The translations under genes were made by a program, and so were the position numbers. From contig CAMDFR010000002.1 in the NCBI GenBank assembly GCA_945897725.1, forward strand, positions 98,595-162,594: DNA of 64,000 nt, given 5' to 3'. Below, one piece after another: positions 37,853 to 47,700 of the stretch. The DNA comes from Chitinophaga pinensis. GTDB taxonomy: Bacteria > Bacteroidota > Bacteroidia > Chitinophagales > CAMDFR01. Numbering within the stretch: the stretch's first letter is position 1; each line of letters begins with the position of its first letter. Under the pieces are notes generated by a model. The model had not been told where the DNA came from, searched no databases, and saw only the letters and a list, made by a program, of their open reading frames with translations.

Positions 37853-37860
37853 CAAATATA
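37853..37860 (-). promoter_or_regulatory. -7 box for rsfS-ftsH
   Basis: The minus-strand sequence TATATTTG matches TAnnTTTG. It touches the first base of the divergent birA start codon, so the two genes share a promoter region of only 54 bp. The predicted rsfS leader is about 40 nt. Confidence 0.55.
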
Positions 37861-38627
37861 TGAGTTACTCACATAACTGTTTGTTTATAGGAAAAGTTCT
37901 CATAAAAAAAGACTCGATCGATTCCTCAAACAATTACGCTAAGCAATTGCTATCAAACAGTAAGCCAATTGAAGGTACTGCCATATTAACCGAATTTCAA
38001 AGCGAAGGCAGAGGACAAAGAGATAGTATTTGGCAGTCAAATCCAGGAGAGAATATCACATTGAGCATCATTTTATATCCAAATATTAAAACAGAACAAT
38101 ACTTTCTGTTGAATGAAATGATATCCTTAGGTATAAGAGATGCCATTTCCAATTTTCTACCAACCGAAGATATACAAATCAAATGGCCTAATGATATTTT
38201 AGTGAACAACAAGAAAATAGCTGGTATCTTGATAGAGAACAATATATCTAATGGAGTCATCATTTCTTCAGTTGTGGGTATTGGATTGAATGTTAACCAG
38301 ACCTCCTTTAAAGAGAATATTGCTGCTAATTCTATGAAATTAGTATCGCATAAAGACTTCGATATTGAAAAGGTAATCGATAATTTGTTTTCTTCAATTG
38401 AACATGCCTATTTGTTGGGTAAAAGAAATATTGCATTTATTAAATCTACCTATTGTCAGTATCTGTATGGTTACAAAAAACAAATGGAGGTAATCCATCT
38501 AGAGACCGACATCGTTTTAAAAGGTCAAATAGAAAATGTTAGGGAAGATGGTGTATTGGACTTTTTAACCATCACGGGGCAGCATTATTTTTTCAATTTT
38601 AAGGAGATAAAATTTCTACTTCCTTAG
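37860..38627 (+). CDS. birA: Biotin--[acetyl-CoA-carboxylase] ligase BirA
   Basis: Attaches biotin to the carrier domain of acetyl-CoA carboxylase. The 255-residue protein has the ligase signature EFQSEGRGQRDSIWQSNPGENITLSI with the biotinyl-AMP loop GRGQRD, followed by IKWPNDILVNNKKIAGILIEN and VVGIGLNVNQ. There is no N-terminal DNA-binding domain, so this is the monofunctional form that does not repress biotin genes. Divergent from rsfS. Confidence 0.92.
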   Translation: MSYSHNCLFIGKVLIKKDSIDSSNNYAKQLLSNSKPIEGTAILTEFQSEGRGQRDSIWQSNPGENITLSIILYPNIKTEQYFLLNEMISLGIRDAISNFLPTEDIQIKWPNDILVNNKKIAGILIENNISNGVIISSVVGIGLNVNQTSFKENIAANSMKLVSHKDFDIEKVIDNLFSSIEHAYLLGKRNIAFIKSTYCQYLYGYKKQMEVIHLETDIVLKGQIENVREDGVLDFLTITGQHYFFNFKEIKFLLP

Positions 38628-38661
38628 AGCGCAAGACTGTCGAGAACAAACTTGTATTCCC

Positions 38662-39354
38662 CTACATAGTGCCATTGTCAGCAAAACTGTAATAGTTTTT
38701 TTCTGTAATGATTAAATGGTCAGAAACAGGGATGTCCATTAGTTTTCCTATACCAACCATTTTTGTGGTTAGTTTAAGGTCAGCCTCGCTCGGTGATAGG
38801 TTTCCAGATGGATGATTGTGGATTAGGATAATAGACGACGCTAATAACTCAATGGCACGTTTAAAGATCACTTTAGAATCCGCCACTGTACCTGCCACCC
38901 CTCCAATACTAACTTGTTCTCTAGCCAATACCCTGTTTGCTCTATTTAGATACAGTACCCAAAACTCCTCATGGTTAAGGTCCGCCATATAAGAAGCAAA
39001 ATGTTCGTATACATCTTTGCTGCATGATACTTTTGACTTGTCTTTAAGATCTGTCTGCTGCCTTCTTCTGCCCAATTCTAAGGCAGCAATGATTGTAATG
39101 GCTTTGGCTTGTCCAATTCCTTTAAACTTTTCCAGGTCCTTCACCCCAATGCGACCCATCTCATGTAGATTGTTTTCGTAGTGTGCTAAAATTCTTTTAG
39201 ACAGTGATACTGCAGATTCGTTGGCAGAGCCAGAGCCAATCAAAATAGATAATAGCTCAGCATCGCTTAACACATTTTTTCCTTTAAGGAGTAGCTTTTC
39301 TCTAGGCCGGTCTTCTTCAGCCCAAGCTTTAATGCTTGTGGTTAGATTTTCCAT
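38662..39354 (-). CDS. radC: RadC family JAB-domain protein
   Basis: The 230-residue protein has the N-terminal UPF0758 helix-hairpin-helix part (DRPREKLLLKGKNVLSDAELLSILIGSG; KGIGQAKAITIIAALELG) and a C-terminal JAB/MPN+ domain with HNHPSGNLSPSEADLKLT, the metal-binding HxHx(7)SxxD motif. The old link to DNA repair is not well supported, and the true role of RadC is unresolved. It is followed on the plus-strand side by the rpsT terminator and convergent with birA. Confidence 0.92.
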   Translation of the reverse strand: MENLTTSIKAWAEEDRPREKLLLKGKNVLSDAELLSILIGSGSANESAVSLSKRILAHYENNLHEMGRIGVKDLEKFKGIGQAKAITIIAALELGRRRQQTDLKDKSKVSCSKDVYEHFASYMADLNHEEFWVLYLNRANRVLAREQVSIGGVAGTVADSKVIFKRAIELLASSIILIHNHPSGNLSPSEADLKLTTKMVGIGKLMDIPVSDHLIITEKNYYSFADNGTM

Positions 39355-39390
39355 CAGTAAATAGGTTTTTCGGTAAGTAAGATTGTAAAA

Positions 39391-39419
39391 ATAAAAAATC
39401 CGCCTTAAAAAGCGGATTT
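39391..39419 (-). terminator. Intrinsic terminator after rpsT
   Basis: On the minus strand AAATCCGC (39419-39412) pairs with GCGGATTT (39403-39396), followed by TTTTTA. It ends the rpsT transcript about 25 nt after the stop and lies just ahead of radC. Confidence 0.8.
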
Positions 39420-39445
39420 AAATATTATTAAGAAGAGAAATGATG

Positions 39446-39784
39446 TTATTTCGCTTTTTTGGATTTTGCTGTACTTCCTTTCGCTGCGCCCTTTGCCTTG
39501 GTAGATTTTTTAACTTTCACTTCAACAACAGTACCTAATTTATTAACGAATTTCGTTAACTTAGATTTTAAGTTACTTGCTTTGTTTTTATGAATAATAT
39601 TGCTCTTAACCAATTTGTCAGTCATTGAAATCACCTCTGGTAAAGCTTTCTCAGCTTCTCCCTTCACTTTCATTGCTCTAAGGTTTCTAACAGCATTACG
39701 CATTGTTTTTGCATAATATCTGTTTTTTAAACGTCTCTTAGCTGATTGTCTAATTCTTTTCTTTGCTGATTTGTGATGTGCCAT
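39446..39784 (-). CDS. rpsT: 30S ribosomal protein S20
   Basis: Primary binding protein of 16S rRNA in the small subunit. The first 85 residues fit S20: [21 protein letters not shown] at the start, then [31 protein letters not shown]. At 112 residues it is about 25 longer than usual because of a C-terminal tail rich in Lys, Ala and Ser ([15 protein letters not shown]). The gene has its own strong promoter and terminator. The tail resembles that of the lysine-rich protein at 44248. Confidence 0.93.
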   Translation of the reverse strand: MAHHKSAKKRIRQSAKRRLKNRYYAKTMRNAVRNLRAMKVKGEAEKALPEVISMTDKLVKSNIIHKNKASNLKSKLTKFVNKLGTVVEVKVKKSTKAKGAAKGSTAKSKKAK

Positions 39785-39817
39785 GCTGTTATTGTTCTAT
39801 TCTTTTAAAAAGGATTG

Positions 39818-39848
39818 CAAAGATATAAACATTTTATTACAATGCAAA
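39818..39848 (-). promoter_or_regulatory. Promoter of rpsT
   Basis: On the minus strand TTTG (39848-39845), a 19-bp spacer and TATCTTTG (39825-39818) give a full match to the Bacteroidota promoter consensus. The leader is about 25 nt. Confidence 0.75.
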
Positions 39849-39942
39849 TATCCTTTCTTTTTTCTGCCAATCTATTAATTGGACTAAATCATGAAGCGAC
39901 AGGATTACTCAGTCTTAATATAGAAAATCTATATTTTTCTTC

Positions 39943-39950
39943 TAATTTTG
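39943..39950 (+). promoter_or_regulatory. -7 box for sucA
   Basis: TAATTTTG matches TAnnTTTG, 25 bp before the sucA start; the predicted leader is under 20 nt. No TTG lies at the usual -33 distance. Confidence 0.5.
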
Positions 39951-39975
39951 CCAACTATTATAACAAAACATCTTT

Positions 39976-42684
39976 ATGGACAAATTTTCTTATATATCGA
40001 ACGCCCACCCAGAATTTATCGAAAATCTATATAACGATTTTAAAATTGATCCAAAAAGCGTGGATGAAGAGTTTAAAAAATTCTTTGAAGGCTTTGAATT
40101 TGCCTCTCAAAATTATAAGGAAGTAGCTTCTGGAACAACAGCTTCTATTGACGAAATAAAGGTAATGAACTTGATTATGGCCTATAGAAATAGAGGTCAT
40201 TTAATCGCAGATACCAATCCATTGAAACCAAGAAAAGATCGACACGCAAATTTGGATTTAGCATATTTCGGATTGACTGAAAAAGATTTGGGGCGGACCT
40301 TTAATGCTGGTGCCGAAGTAGGAATTGGTGCTAGTACGCTTACCGTCATTATTGACACTCTTCAAAAAAGATATTGTAAAACCCTCGGATTTGAATTTAA
40401 TTATATACGCGATCCTGAAGAGTGGAAATGGTTTAGGGGCAAGGTTGAAATCAATCCTAATATCGTCGATTTTTCTATAGAGAAAAAAACACAAATTCTA
40501 AGAAAACTCAATCAAGCTGTTGTTTTTGAACAGTTCTTAGGGAAGAAATATATTGGTGAAAAACGTTTTTCATTGGAGGGTGGAGAAGCTACTATTCCAG
40601 CGCTACATTTTATCATCAACGCAGCTGCTGATAAGAATGCGGAGGAAGTCGTAATCGGGATGGCCCACAGAGGAAGGCTGAATGTGTTGTCAAATATTAT
40701 CGGTAAGACCTATGAGCAGATTTTTAGTGAATTCGAAGGCAACGAACCTACTAATGCAGCTACGATGGGTGATGGAGATGTTAAATACCACCAGGGTTAT
40801 TCCAGTAATTATGTAACTGAGTCGGGAAAATCTGTCTATCTAAATCTTACCCCCAATCCATCACATCTTGAAGCTGTAGATCCGGTTATGTTGGGATATA
40901 CAAGAGCACAAGCAGACTCAATATACAACTCTGATTTTGATAAAATTGTGCCAGTAATGATTCATGGTGATGCCGCTGTGGCAGGACAAGGAGTGGTTTA
41001 TGAAATTCTTCAAATGGCCTATCTGAAAGGATATCACACAGGTGGTACCATACATTTTGTAATTAATAATCAAATTGGATTTACCACTGATTTTGACGAT
41101 GCTAGATCATCTGATTATTGCACCTCTTTGGCGGCAACAATTCAAGCACCTGTAATTCATGTGAATGGCGATGATATAGAGGCAGTGGTGTTTGCAGCAG
41201 AGATGGCAGCTGAATATCGTCAAAAATTTAATAAAGATATTTTTGTAGATTTGGTATGTTATCGTAAGCATGGACACAACGAAAGTGACGATCCAAAATT
41301 CACGCAACCGGGTTTATATAAACTGATTTCTGCACATAAAAACCCACGTGATATTTATTCTGAACACCTAGCCAAACAAGGTGAAGTAGGAGCTGAAGTG
41401 GCCAAAAAATTGGATGATGAATTTTGGGCAGAACTACAGCGACGATTGGATATGGTCAAAGAAAAACCATTGCCTTATGTAATGCAACCCCTTAAACAAG
41501 AATGGCAAAAATTAGGTAAAGCGACACAAGAAGATTTTGAAAAAAGTCCTGTCACAGCTATTGACAAAAAAACAGCAAAGCTTATTACAGAAGGACTTTG
41601 TAAGGTGCCAGAAGGTTTTGCACCATTAAAAAAAGTAGATGCTTATTTGAGGGAACGTCGATTGATGATGCAAGAAAATAAATCATTAGATTGGGCTGCT
41701 GCAGAGTTGATGGCATATAGCTCTATCTTATTGGATGGGAAAAATATTAGACTTAGTGGTGAAGATGTAAAAAGGGGCACTTTCTCTCACCGACATGCTT
41801 GTATCTTTGATGAAAACACAAACGCAGAACATAATCGATTGAGTATGCTCGCTGAAAAACAAGGTCAGTTTATGATCTTTAATTCGCATCTTAGTGAATA
41901 TGGGGTATTGGGTTTTGATTATGGTTATTCATTAACCAATCCTCACACTCAAGTTATTTGGGAAGCTCAATTCGGAGACTTTACGAATACTTGTCAAGTA
42001 ATTATCGATCAGTTTATTGCATCGGCCGAAAGTAAATGGAATCGAATGACTGGACTTATAATGCTTTTGCCTCACGGCTATGAAGGACAAGGACCGGAGC
42101 ATTCAAGTGCTCGTCTCGAAAGATATTTACAATTGTGTGCCGAATTGAACATGGTTGTGGTCAACATTACCTCACCAGCCAATTTCTTTCATGCTATTCG
42201 TCGTCAGCAGGCCTGGAATTTCAGAAAACCATTAGTAGTAATGTCGCCAAAATCATTGTTAAGAGGGATTTCTGACCCTATTGATAAAATTTTTGAAGGT
42301 GGATTCAAAGAAGTAATAGATGACGAAAAGGTTGGGAAAAAAGTAAGAAAAGTATTGCTTTGCTCTGGACGTTTGTATGTTGATTTGCTTAAAAGACAAA
42401 GCGAAGGAAAGCATGATGATGTCGCTATTGTTAGATTAGAACAATTGTATCCGTTGGCTTATAAGCAAATTGATGCCATAGTGAAAAAATATAAAGGAGC
42501 TACTTTAACCTGGGTGCAAGAAGAACCTGCCAATATGGGAGCGCTTTGTTTTGTGATGTGTAATCTAGGAGAATTATATCCGATGACCTATGTGTCAAGA
42601 AAACCAAGTGCTTCGCCGGCTACAGGATTTAAAAAACAACATCTCAAAGAATTAGAGGAAATTTTAACCAAGGCATTTTCATAA
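39976..42684 (+). CDS. sucA: 2-oxoglutarate dehydrogenase E1 component
   Basis: Thiamine-diphosphate enzyme that decarboxylates 2-oxoglutarate in the TCA cycle and hands the succinyl group to the E2 lipoyl arm. The 902-residue protein shows the N-terminal SNAHPEFIENLYNDFKIDPKSVDEEFKKFFEGF segment used to contact E2, MNLIMAYRNRGHLIADTNPL, EEVVIGMAHRGRLNVLSNI, the ThDP site HGDAAVAGQGVVYE...INNQIGFTT and, in the pyrimidine domain, the FSHRHACIFDE and LPHGYEGQGPEHSSARLER segments. It is 57 bp upstream of the E2 gene and probably in one operon with it. Confidence 0.97.
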   Translation: MDKFSYISNAHPEFIENLYNDFKIDPKSVDEEFKKFFEGFEFASQNYKEVASGTTASIDEIKVMNLIMAYRNRGHLIADTNPLKPRKDRHANLDLAYFGLTEKDLGRTFNAGAEVGIGASTLTVIIDTLQKRYCKTLGFEFNYIRDPEEWKWFRGKVEINPNIVDFSIEKKTQILRKLNQAVVFEQFLGKKYIGEKRFSLEGGEATIPALHFIINAAADKNAEEVVIGMAHRGRLNVLSNIIGKTYEQIFSEFEGNEPTNAATMGDGDVKYHQGYSSNYVTESGKSVYLNLTPNPSHLEAVDPVMLGYTRAQADSIYNSDFDKIVPVMIHGDAAVAGQGVVYEILQMAYLKGYHTGGTIHFVINNQIGFTTDFDDARSSDYCTSLAATIQAPVIHVNGDDIEAVVFAAEMAAEYRQKFNKDIFVDLVCYRKHGHNESDDPKFTQPGLYKLISAHKNPRDIYSEHLAKQGEVGAEVAKKLDDEFWAELQRRLDMVKEKPLPYVMQPLKQEWQKLGKATQEDFEKSPVTAIDKKTAKLITEGLCKVPEGFAPLKKVDAYLRERRLMMQENKSLDWAAAELMAYSSILLDGKNIRLSGEDVKRGTFSHRHACIFDENTNAEHNRLSMLAEKQGQFMIFNSHLSEYGVLGFDYGYSLTNPHTQVIWEAQFGDFTNTCQVIIDQFIASAESKWNRMTGLIMLLPHGYEGQGPEHSSARLERYLQLCAELNMVVVNITSPANFFHAIRRQQAWNFRKPLVVMSPKSLLRGISDPIDKIFEGGFKEVIDDEKVGKKVRKVLLCSGRLYVDLLKRQSEGKHDDVAIVRLEQLYPLAYKQIDAIVKKYKGATLTWVQEEPANMGALCFVMCNLGELYPMTYVSRKPSASPATGFKKQHLKELEEILTKAFS

Positions 42685-42741
42685 ATCATAAATCGGCTGG
42701 AGCTTCTAGTCAAAACTCAAAATTATAAACTCAAAACTAAT

Positions 42742-43998
42742 ATGAATTTAGAAGTCAAAATACCGAATGTAGCGGAATCAATCACAGAAGTAACTTTGTC
42801 AAAATGGCTTGTTAAGTCTGGTGACTATGTGAAAATGGATCAAGCGATTTGTGAAATTGAAACAGAAAAAGCTGGGCAAGAATTATATGCTGAAAAGCCA
42901 GGAAGCATTACATTAATTGCCAATGAGGGGGATGATATTAAAGTGGGTGCGCTGATTGCAAATATTGATACAGATGCAAAGGCACCTGTGGATGCGACAC
43001 CTGTAGCTGAAAAGAGCCTTGATGTGAAAGCTCCAGTTCAAGAAGTGGCGGCAGCATCGCAAACATTAAAAACTGAAAAAAGCTACGCGACAGGCACTGC
43101 TGGACCAGCTACTACAAAGTTAATGACAGAAAATAATATTGATGCAAGCAAAGTAAACGGAAGTGGTCCAAAGGGTAGAATTACCAAGGGCGATGTTTTA
43201 CAAGCTATTGCGAATGGCACAGCTGCCAATGGTTATATCGCAGCCCAAGCGACTAGTGCGGCATCTTTTTCGAGAGAGCAGAGAACAGAAAAAATGAGTC
43301 GTTTGCGCAAAACAATTTCGGAACGATTGGTATTTGCCAAAAATTCTACTGCCATGCTAACTACATTCAATGAGGTAGACTGTAGTGCGATGATGGCCTT
43401 GAGAGCTAAGTACGGTGATAAGTTCAAGGAGAAGCACGGTATCGGTTTAGGCTTTATGTCTTTCTTTACAAAAGCTTGTGCATTGGCTTTGATGAAGTTC
43501 CCAGCAGTGAATGGTTGTATTGAAGACGAAGCATTGGTTTATCACGATTACGCAGATATTTCTATAGCAGTAAGTACTCCCAAAGGATTGGTGGTTCCTG
43601 TGATTAGAAATGCCGAAAGCCTTACCATGGCTGGTATAGAGAAAGCGGTAAAAGAATTAGCGATAAAAGGTAGAGATGGTAAATTGAGTATGGATGATAT
43701 GACAGGTGGTACTTTTACAATCACCAATGGCGGTGTATTTGGTTCTTTGATGAGTACGCCAATCATCAATCCACCTCAGTCTGCAATACTTGGTATGCAT
43801 AAGTTTGAAGATCGTGCAGTGGTGATCAATGGCAAGATAGAAATTCGTTCGATGATGTATGTTGCCTTAAGTTATGATCATAGGATTATTGATGGCAAAG
43901 AATCTGTTTCGTTTTTAGTGTACGTAAAAGATTTGTTAGAGAACCCTCACAAACTCTTATTAGGCGAAGATCCTGTTGAATTGTTGTTGCAACTATAG
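42742..43998 (+). CDS. sucB: Dihydrolipoyllysine-residue succinyltransferase (2-oxoglutarate dehydrogenase E2)
   Basis: Transfers the succinyl group from lipoamide to CoA. The 418-residue protein has one lipoyl domain with [11 protein letters not shown] (Lys at about residue 43 as the lipoyl site; most homologues have ETDK), a flexible Ala/Pro-rich linker (about 78-118), a peripheral subunit-binding domain ([30 protein letters not shown]) and the catalytic domain ending in [11 protein letters not shown] with the HxxxD active site. It follows sucA by 57 bp. No E3 gene is nearby. Confidence 0.95.
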   Translation: MNLEVKIPNVAESITEVTLSKWLVKSGDYVKMDQAICEIETEKAGQELYAEKPGSITLIANEGDDIKVGALIANIDTDAKAPVDATPVAEKSLDVKAPVQEVAAASQTLKTEKSYATGTAGPATTKLMTENNIDASKVNGSGPKGRITKGDVLQAIANGTAANGYIAAQATSAASFSREQRTEKMSRLRKTISERLVFAKNSTAMLTTFNEVDCSAMMALRAKYGDKFKEKHGIGLGFMSFFTKACALALMKFPAVNGCIEDEALVYHDYADISIAVSTPKGLVVPVIRNAESLTMAGIEKAVKELAIKGRDGKLSMDDMTGGTFTITNGGVFGSLMSTPIINPPQSAILGMHKFEDRAVVINGKIEIRSMMYVALSYDHRIIDGKESVSFLVYVKDLLENPHKLLLGEDPVELLLQL

Positions 43999-44247
43999 TT
44001 TGGCTTTTTGGTTCTGTTCTAAGCGGAAAGTGACCATGTTTTTCTAGATTCGCGGAAGACAAAAAAAGATGAAAGAAGCAGGCGAAGCCTTGGGAAATTT
44101 TAACTAATAAGAAAGCATTTCAATAACCTAAGAGCTAGTAAAAAAAAGAACTTAACCTTTAGTTAATCTTTCTTGGTTCATATTTGTCTCTTTGGTAATA
44201 TGGAGCTAACATAAATTCATTTAGTTTGCATCTAAAATCAATAACTT

Positions 44248-44607
44248 ATGAAAAAGCAATTTATTTATAATGAGAAGGGTAAAAAAACGGGCATCGTGAT
44301 CTTGCTTGATGAGTGGAATGACATTAAAAAGAAGCTAAAGAAAGTTAACAAAAAGGAAACAAAAGAAAACAAGGACACCAAGACTTTACTAGATGTTAAA
44401 AAAGTAAGCGTCAGTCCAAAGAAAAAAGAATCGAAGAGTAAGGCGACTCCCACTAAGAAAGCAAGTGCTCCTAAAGTGGCTTCTTCCAAAGCACCAATAA
44501 AAAAGGCGATTAAGTCAGCACCTAAAAAGCAAGATGCTTTGACGAAAACGGCACCCAAAAAAACAAAGACTTCAAAAGCTCCTGAGCTACTGCTCAAAAA
44601 GAAATAG
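44248..44607 (+). CDS. Lysine-rich, histone-H1-like protein with antitoxin-like N-terminus
   Basis: The 119-residue product has two unlike parts. Residues 1-31 (KKQFIYNEKGKKTGIVILLDEWNDIKKKLK) resemble the start of Bacteroidota antitoxins of the Phd/RelB kind, a strand followed by a helix. Residues 32-119 are almost entirely Lys, Ala, Ser, Thr and Pro with repeated PKK and SKA units, like the C-terminal tail of histone H1 or of bacterial HU extensions. No toxin gene is adjacent. DNA or RNA binding through charge is likely; the function is unknown. It stands alone between sucB and the helicase gene. Confidence 0.65.
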   Translation: MKKQFIYNEKGKKTGIVILLDEWNDIKKKLKKVNKKETKENKDTKTLLDVKKVSVSPKKKESKSKATPTKKASAPKVASSKAPIKKAIKSAPKKQDALTKTAPKKTKTSKAPELLLKKK

Positions 44608-44703
44608 ATAGGACTCCACAGCTTAGCTCCTTTCTATCGACGATCCTCTAGGACTTATTTTTTCTTTATAAGCAAAAGGTAAGTACACTGCGTTCTATAA
44701 GTC

Positions 44704-44711
44704 TATATTTG
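44704..44711 (+). promoter_or_regulatory. -7 box for the helicase-nuclease gene
   Basis: TATATTTG matches TAnnTTTG; the predicted start near 44718 supports ATG 44737 as the translation start over TTG 44731. Confidence 0.5.
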
Positions 44712-44736
44712 TACTATAAATCAACTATTTTTGATC

Positions 44737-47700
44737 ATGGTACCTAATCTTAATGACATCTTTGAGACACAACTTGCAAAATTAAATCAACAGCAAAGAG
44801 AAGCGGTTGAAACAACAGAAGGACCCGTGCTGGTATTGGCGGGCCCTGGGACTGGTAAAACTCAGATACTCGCAGCGCGAATCGGTTACATACTGCAGCA
44901 TACCGATAGTAATCCAGAAAATATTTTATGCTTGACCTATACCGATGCGGGTACCATTGCCATGCGTCAAAGATTGGTGGAATTCATAGGACCAGATGCT
45001 TATCGCATTTCTATTCACACCTTCCATAGTTTCTGTAATAGTATTATCAAAGAAAATATCGAACTCTTTGGTACCAAAGAATTAGACGCAATCTCTGATT
45101 TGGAAAAGATAGAATTGATTCATGAACTTATTGATGGTTTTGACAAGGATAGTCCATTGAAACGTTGGACCGGTGATGTGTATTATGATACCTATCGATT
45201 GTCTAAATTGTTTGATATTATGAAGGCCGAGCATTTTTCTGCAGAGATGATTCATCAAAAGATAGATGAGTATTTGCTGGAATTACCTACTAGAGAAGCC
45301 TTTCAATATAAGCGTGCTAATGCAAAAAAGAATATTGCGGTAGGTGATATAAAAGTAAATGATATTGCAAAAGAGGAAAGTAAAATGAAGGAGTTAAGGG
45401 CTGCCGTTTCAGCCTTTGCGACATTTGAAAAACTAATGCAATCGCGAGGAAGATATGATTATCACGACATGATTCTTTGGGTGTTGCAAGCTTTCAAAAC
45501 CAATGAAAATTTATTAAGACGCTATCAAGAAAAATTTTTATACATACTTGTAGACGAGTATCAAGACACGAATGGATCTCAAAATGAAATATTGCTAGAA
45601 TTGGTTAATTTTTGGGATGAGCCCAATGTCTTTGTTGTAGGCGATGACGATCAGTCTATTTATAGATTTCAAGGAGCAAGTATTGATAATATTTTAGATT
45701 ATACGAAGCATTTTCCAGGGACCAAACAAATAGTATTATCAGAAAATTACCGCTCCTCACAAGTGATTCTCGATGCCTCAAAAACATTGATAGAACAAAA
45801 CAAGGAGCGATTGGTCAACCACGATACCACCTTAACAAAAAATTTGATAGCCCAAAATAAAGAGGTGGCCACACTTGATACACTGCCTACTATATATAGT
45901 TTTGACAATGATCTGCATGAGTGGGTATATATAGCAAATCAAATTGAGATGGCCTGGAGCAAAAAGGAATCCCTCAATGAAACTGCGATATTGTATAGAA
46001 ACCACAAGCAATGCGAGGAGATAACAAAATATTTGACGATCAAAAATATTCCCTTTCAAATCAAACGTAAATACAATATCCTTGATACGATTTTTACAAA
46101 TAAGTTATTAAAAATACTGGAATACATAGAAGGTGAGATAAGGTTTCCTTTTAGTAGAGAGGATTTATTATACGAAATATTACATTTTGATTTTTTTGCG
46201 ATCAATCCATTTGAAATTGGCAAAATAGCCCTGCACATAAGGACAAATAATGAGTTTAAAAATCTAAGATCTTATCTCAATGAACTAAAAATCCCTACAC
46301 AACAAGCTAATTTGTTTGAGATAGAAAAAGGAAATGAATCGCTTATTGCAGCAAAGAAAGTGTCTGTGTTTTTGGAAACCAGCATCCGAGGTATACACAA
46401 TTTTACACTTCAAGGACTTTTTGAAAATATACTCACTCAAGGAACTGTTCTTTCTTATGTTATGAATCACCAAGACAGGGTAGATTTGTTGCAAGAGTTG
46501 AATACTTTATTTGATTTTATAAAAGAAGAAACGAGTAAAAATCCTGCTACTAAAATAAAAGATTTGTTGAACACGATTCGATTGATGAAGGAAAACAATA
46601 TTCGATTGGAAGTGAGTAAAAGTATTGGTAAGAAGGAAGGTGTGCAATTCATTACAGTGCATTCTGCAAAAGGATTGGAGTTTAAAAAAGTGTTTATCAT
46701 TGGATGTGATAATGATAATTGGATGAAGTCATCGATCAACAGAACATTTGCTTTTCCAGATACTATTTACCAAAAGAAACATGAAGGCGATGAGGGTGAA
46801 GAGGAACGAAGATTGTTTTATGTAGCTATGACTAGAGCGAAACAAGAATTGATCATTAGTTATGCGATTCACAACAATAAGGGCAAGGAGAAAGAAAAGA
46901 GTATGTATGTTTCTGAATTGGAAAAATTTGCTTCCGTAAGCTCCGTTCATCAGGTATTAAGTACCGATTTATTAGTAGAGGCAAGCATTCTGAGCAGGAC
47001 AGAAGTGGCGAGTTCTATCCTTCCTTTAATTGATAGAGATGCTGTTTTAAAGATTTTGGAGAAATATCAATTGAGTGTGACGAGTCTAAATAACTACCTG
47101 AAATGCCCACGTGGCTTCTATTTTAATAATATTTTAAGAATCCCATCTGCAAAAAAAGCAGCCATGGAGTTTGGGTCTGCCGTGCATGAAGCAATCTATT
47201 TCTTCTTTTTAAATATGACAGAAACCAATGAGTTCGGTAGTTCCGAAGAATTGGTGCAACTTTTTGTTAGAGAGATGAAAAAAAGATTAGATGGTTTTAC
47301 TGATATAGAATACGAGCAAAAGCTTGCTTATGGTAAGGACTTTTTACCCAAATATTTTGATGCCCATATCGGTGCTTGGAAAAAAATTGTTGCCTTAGAA
47401 AGAAGAATTAATAATGTGGTGGTGGATGGCGTTCCTATTAAGGGCGTATTAGATAAGATAGAGTTCGATGGTAGCAATGGCAGTGTGGTTGATTATAAGA
47501 CGGGTAAATATGACACTGCCAAAAAGAAATTTAATAGACCAGAAGAGTTGTACAAAGACCCTGAAAGTCCAACATTCGAGGAGCAGTATGGCGGTGATTA
47601 TTGGCGACAGGCTGTCTTCTACAGAATTTTAATAGATAATTATAAAGATAAAGATTGGAAAATAATTTCTACTGTTTTTGAATTTATGGAGCCAGATAGA

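Noticed and set aside
44265..44597. Minus-strand hydrophobic frame of 110 codons
   Set aside because: The leucine/phenylalanine richness arises from the AAG/AAA codons of the lysine-rich gene on the other strand.
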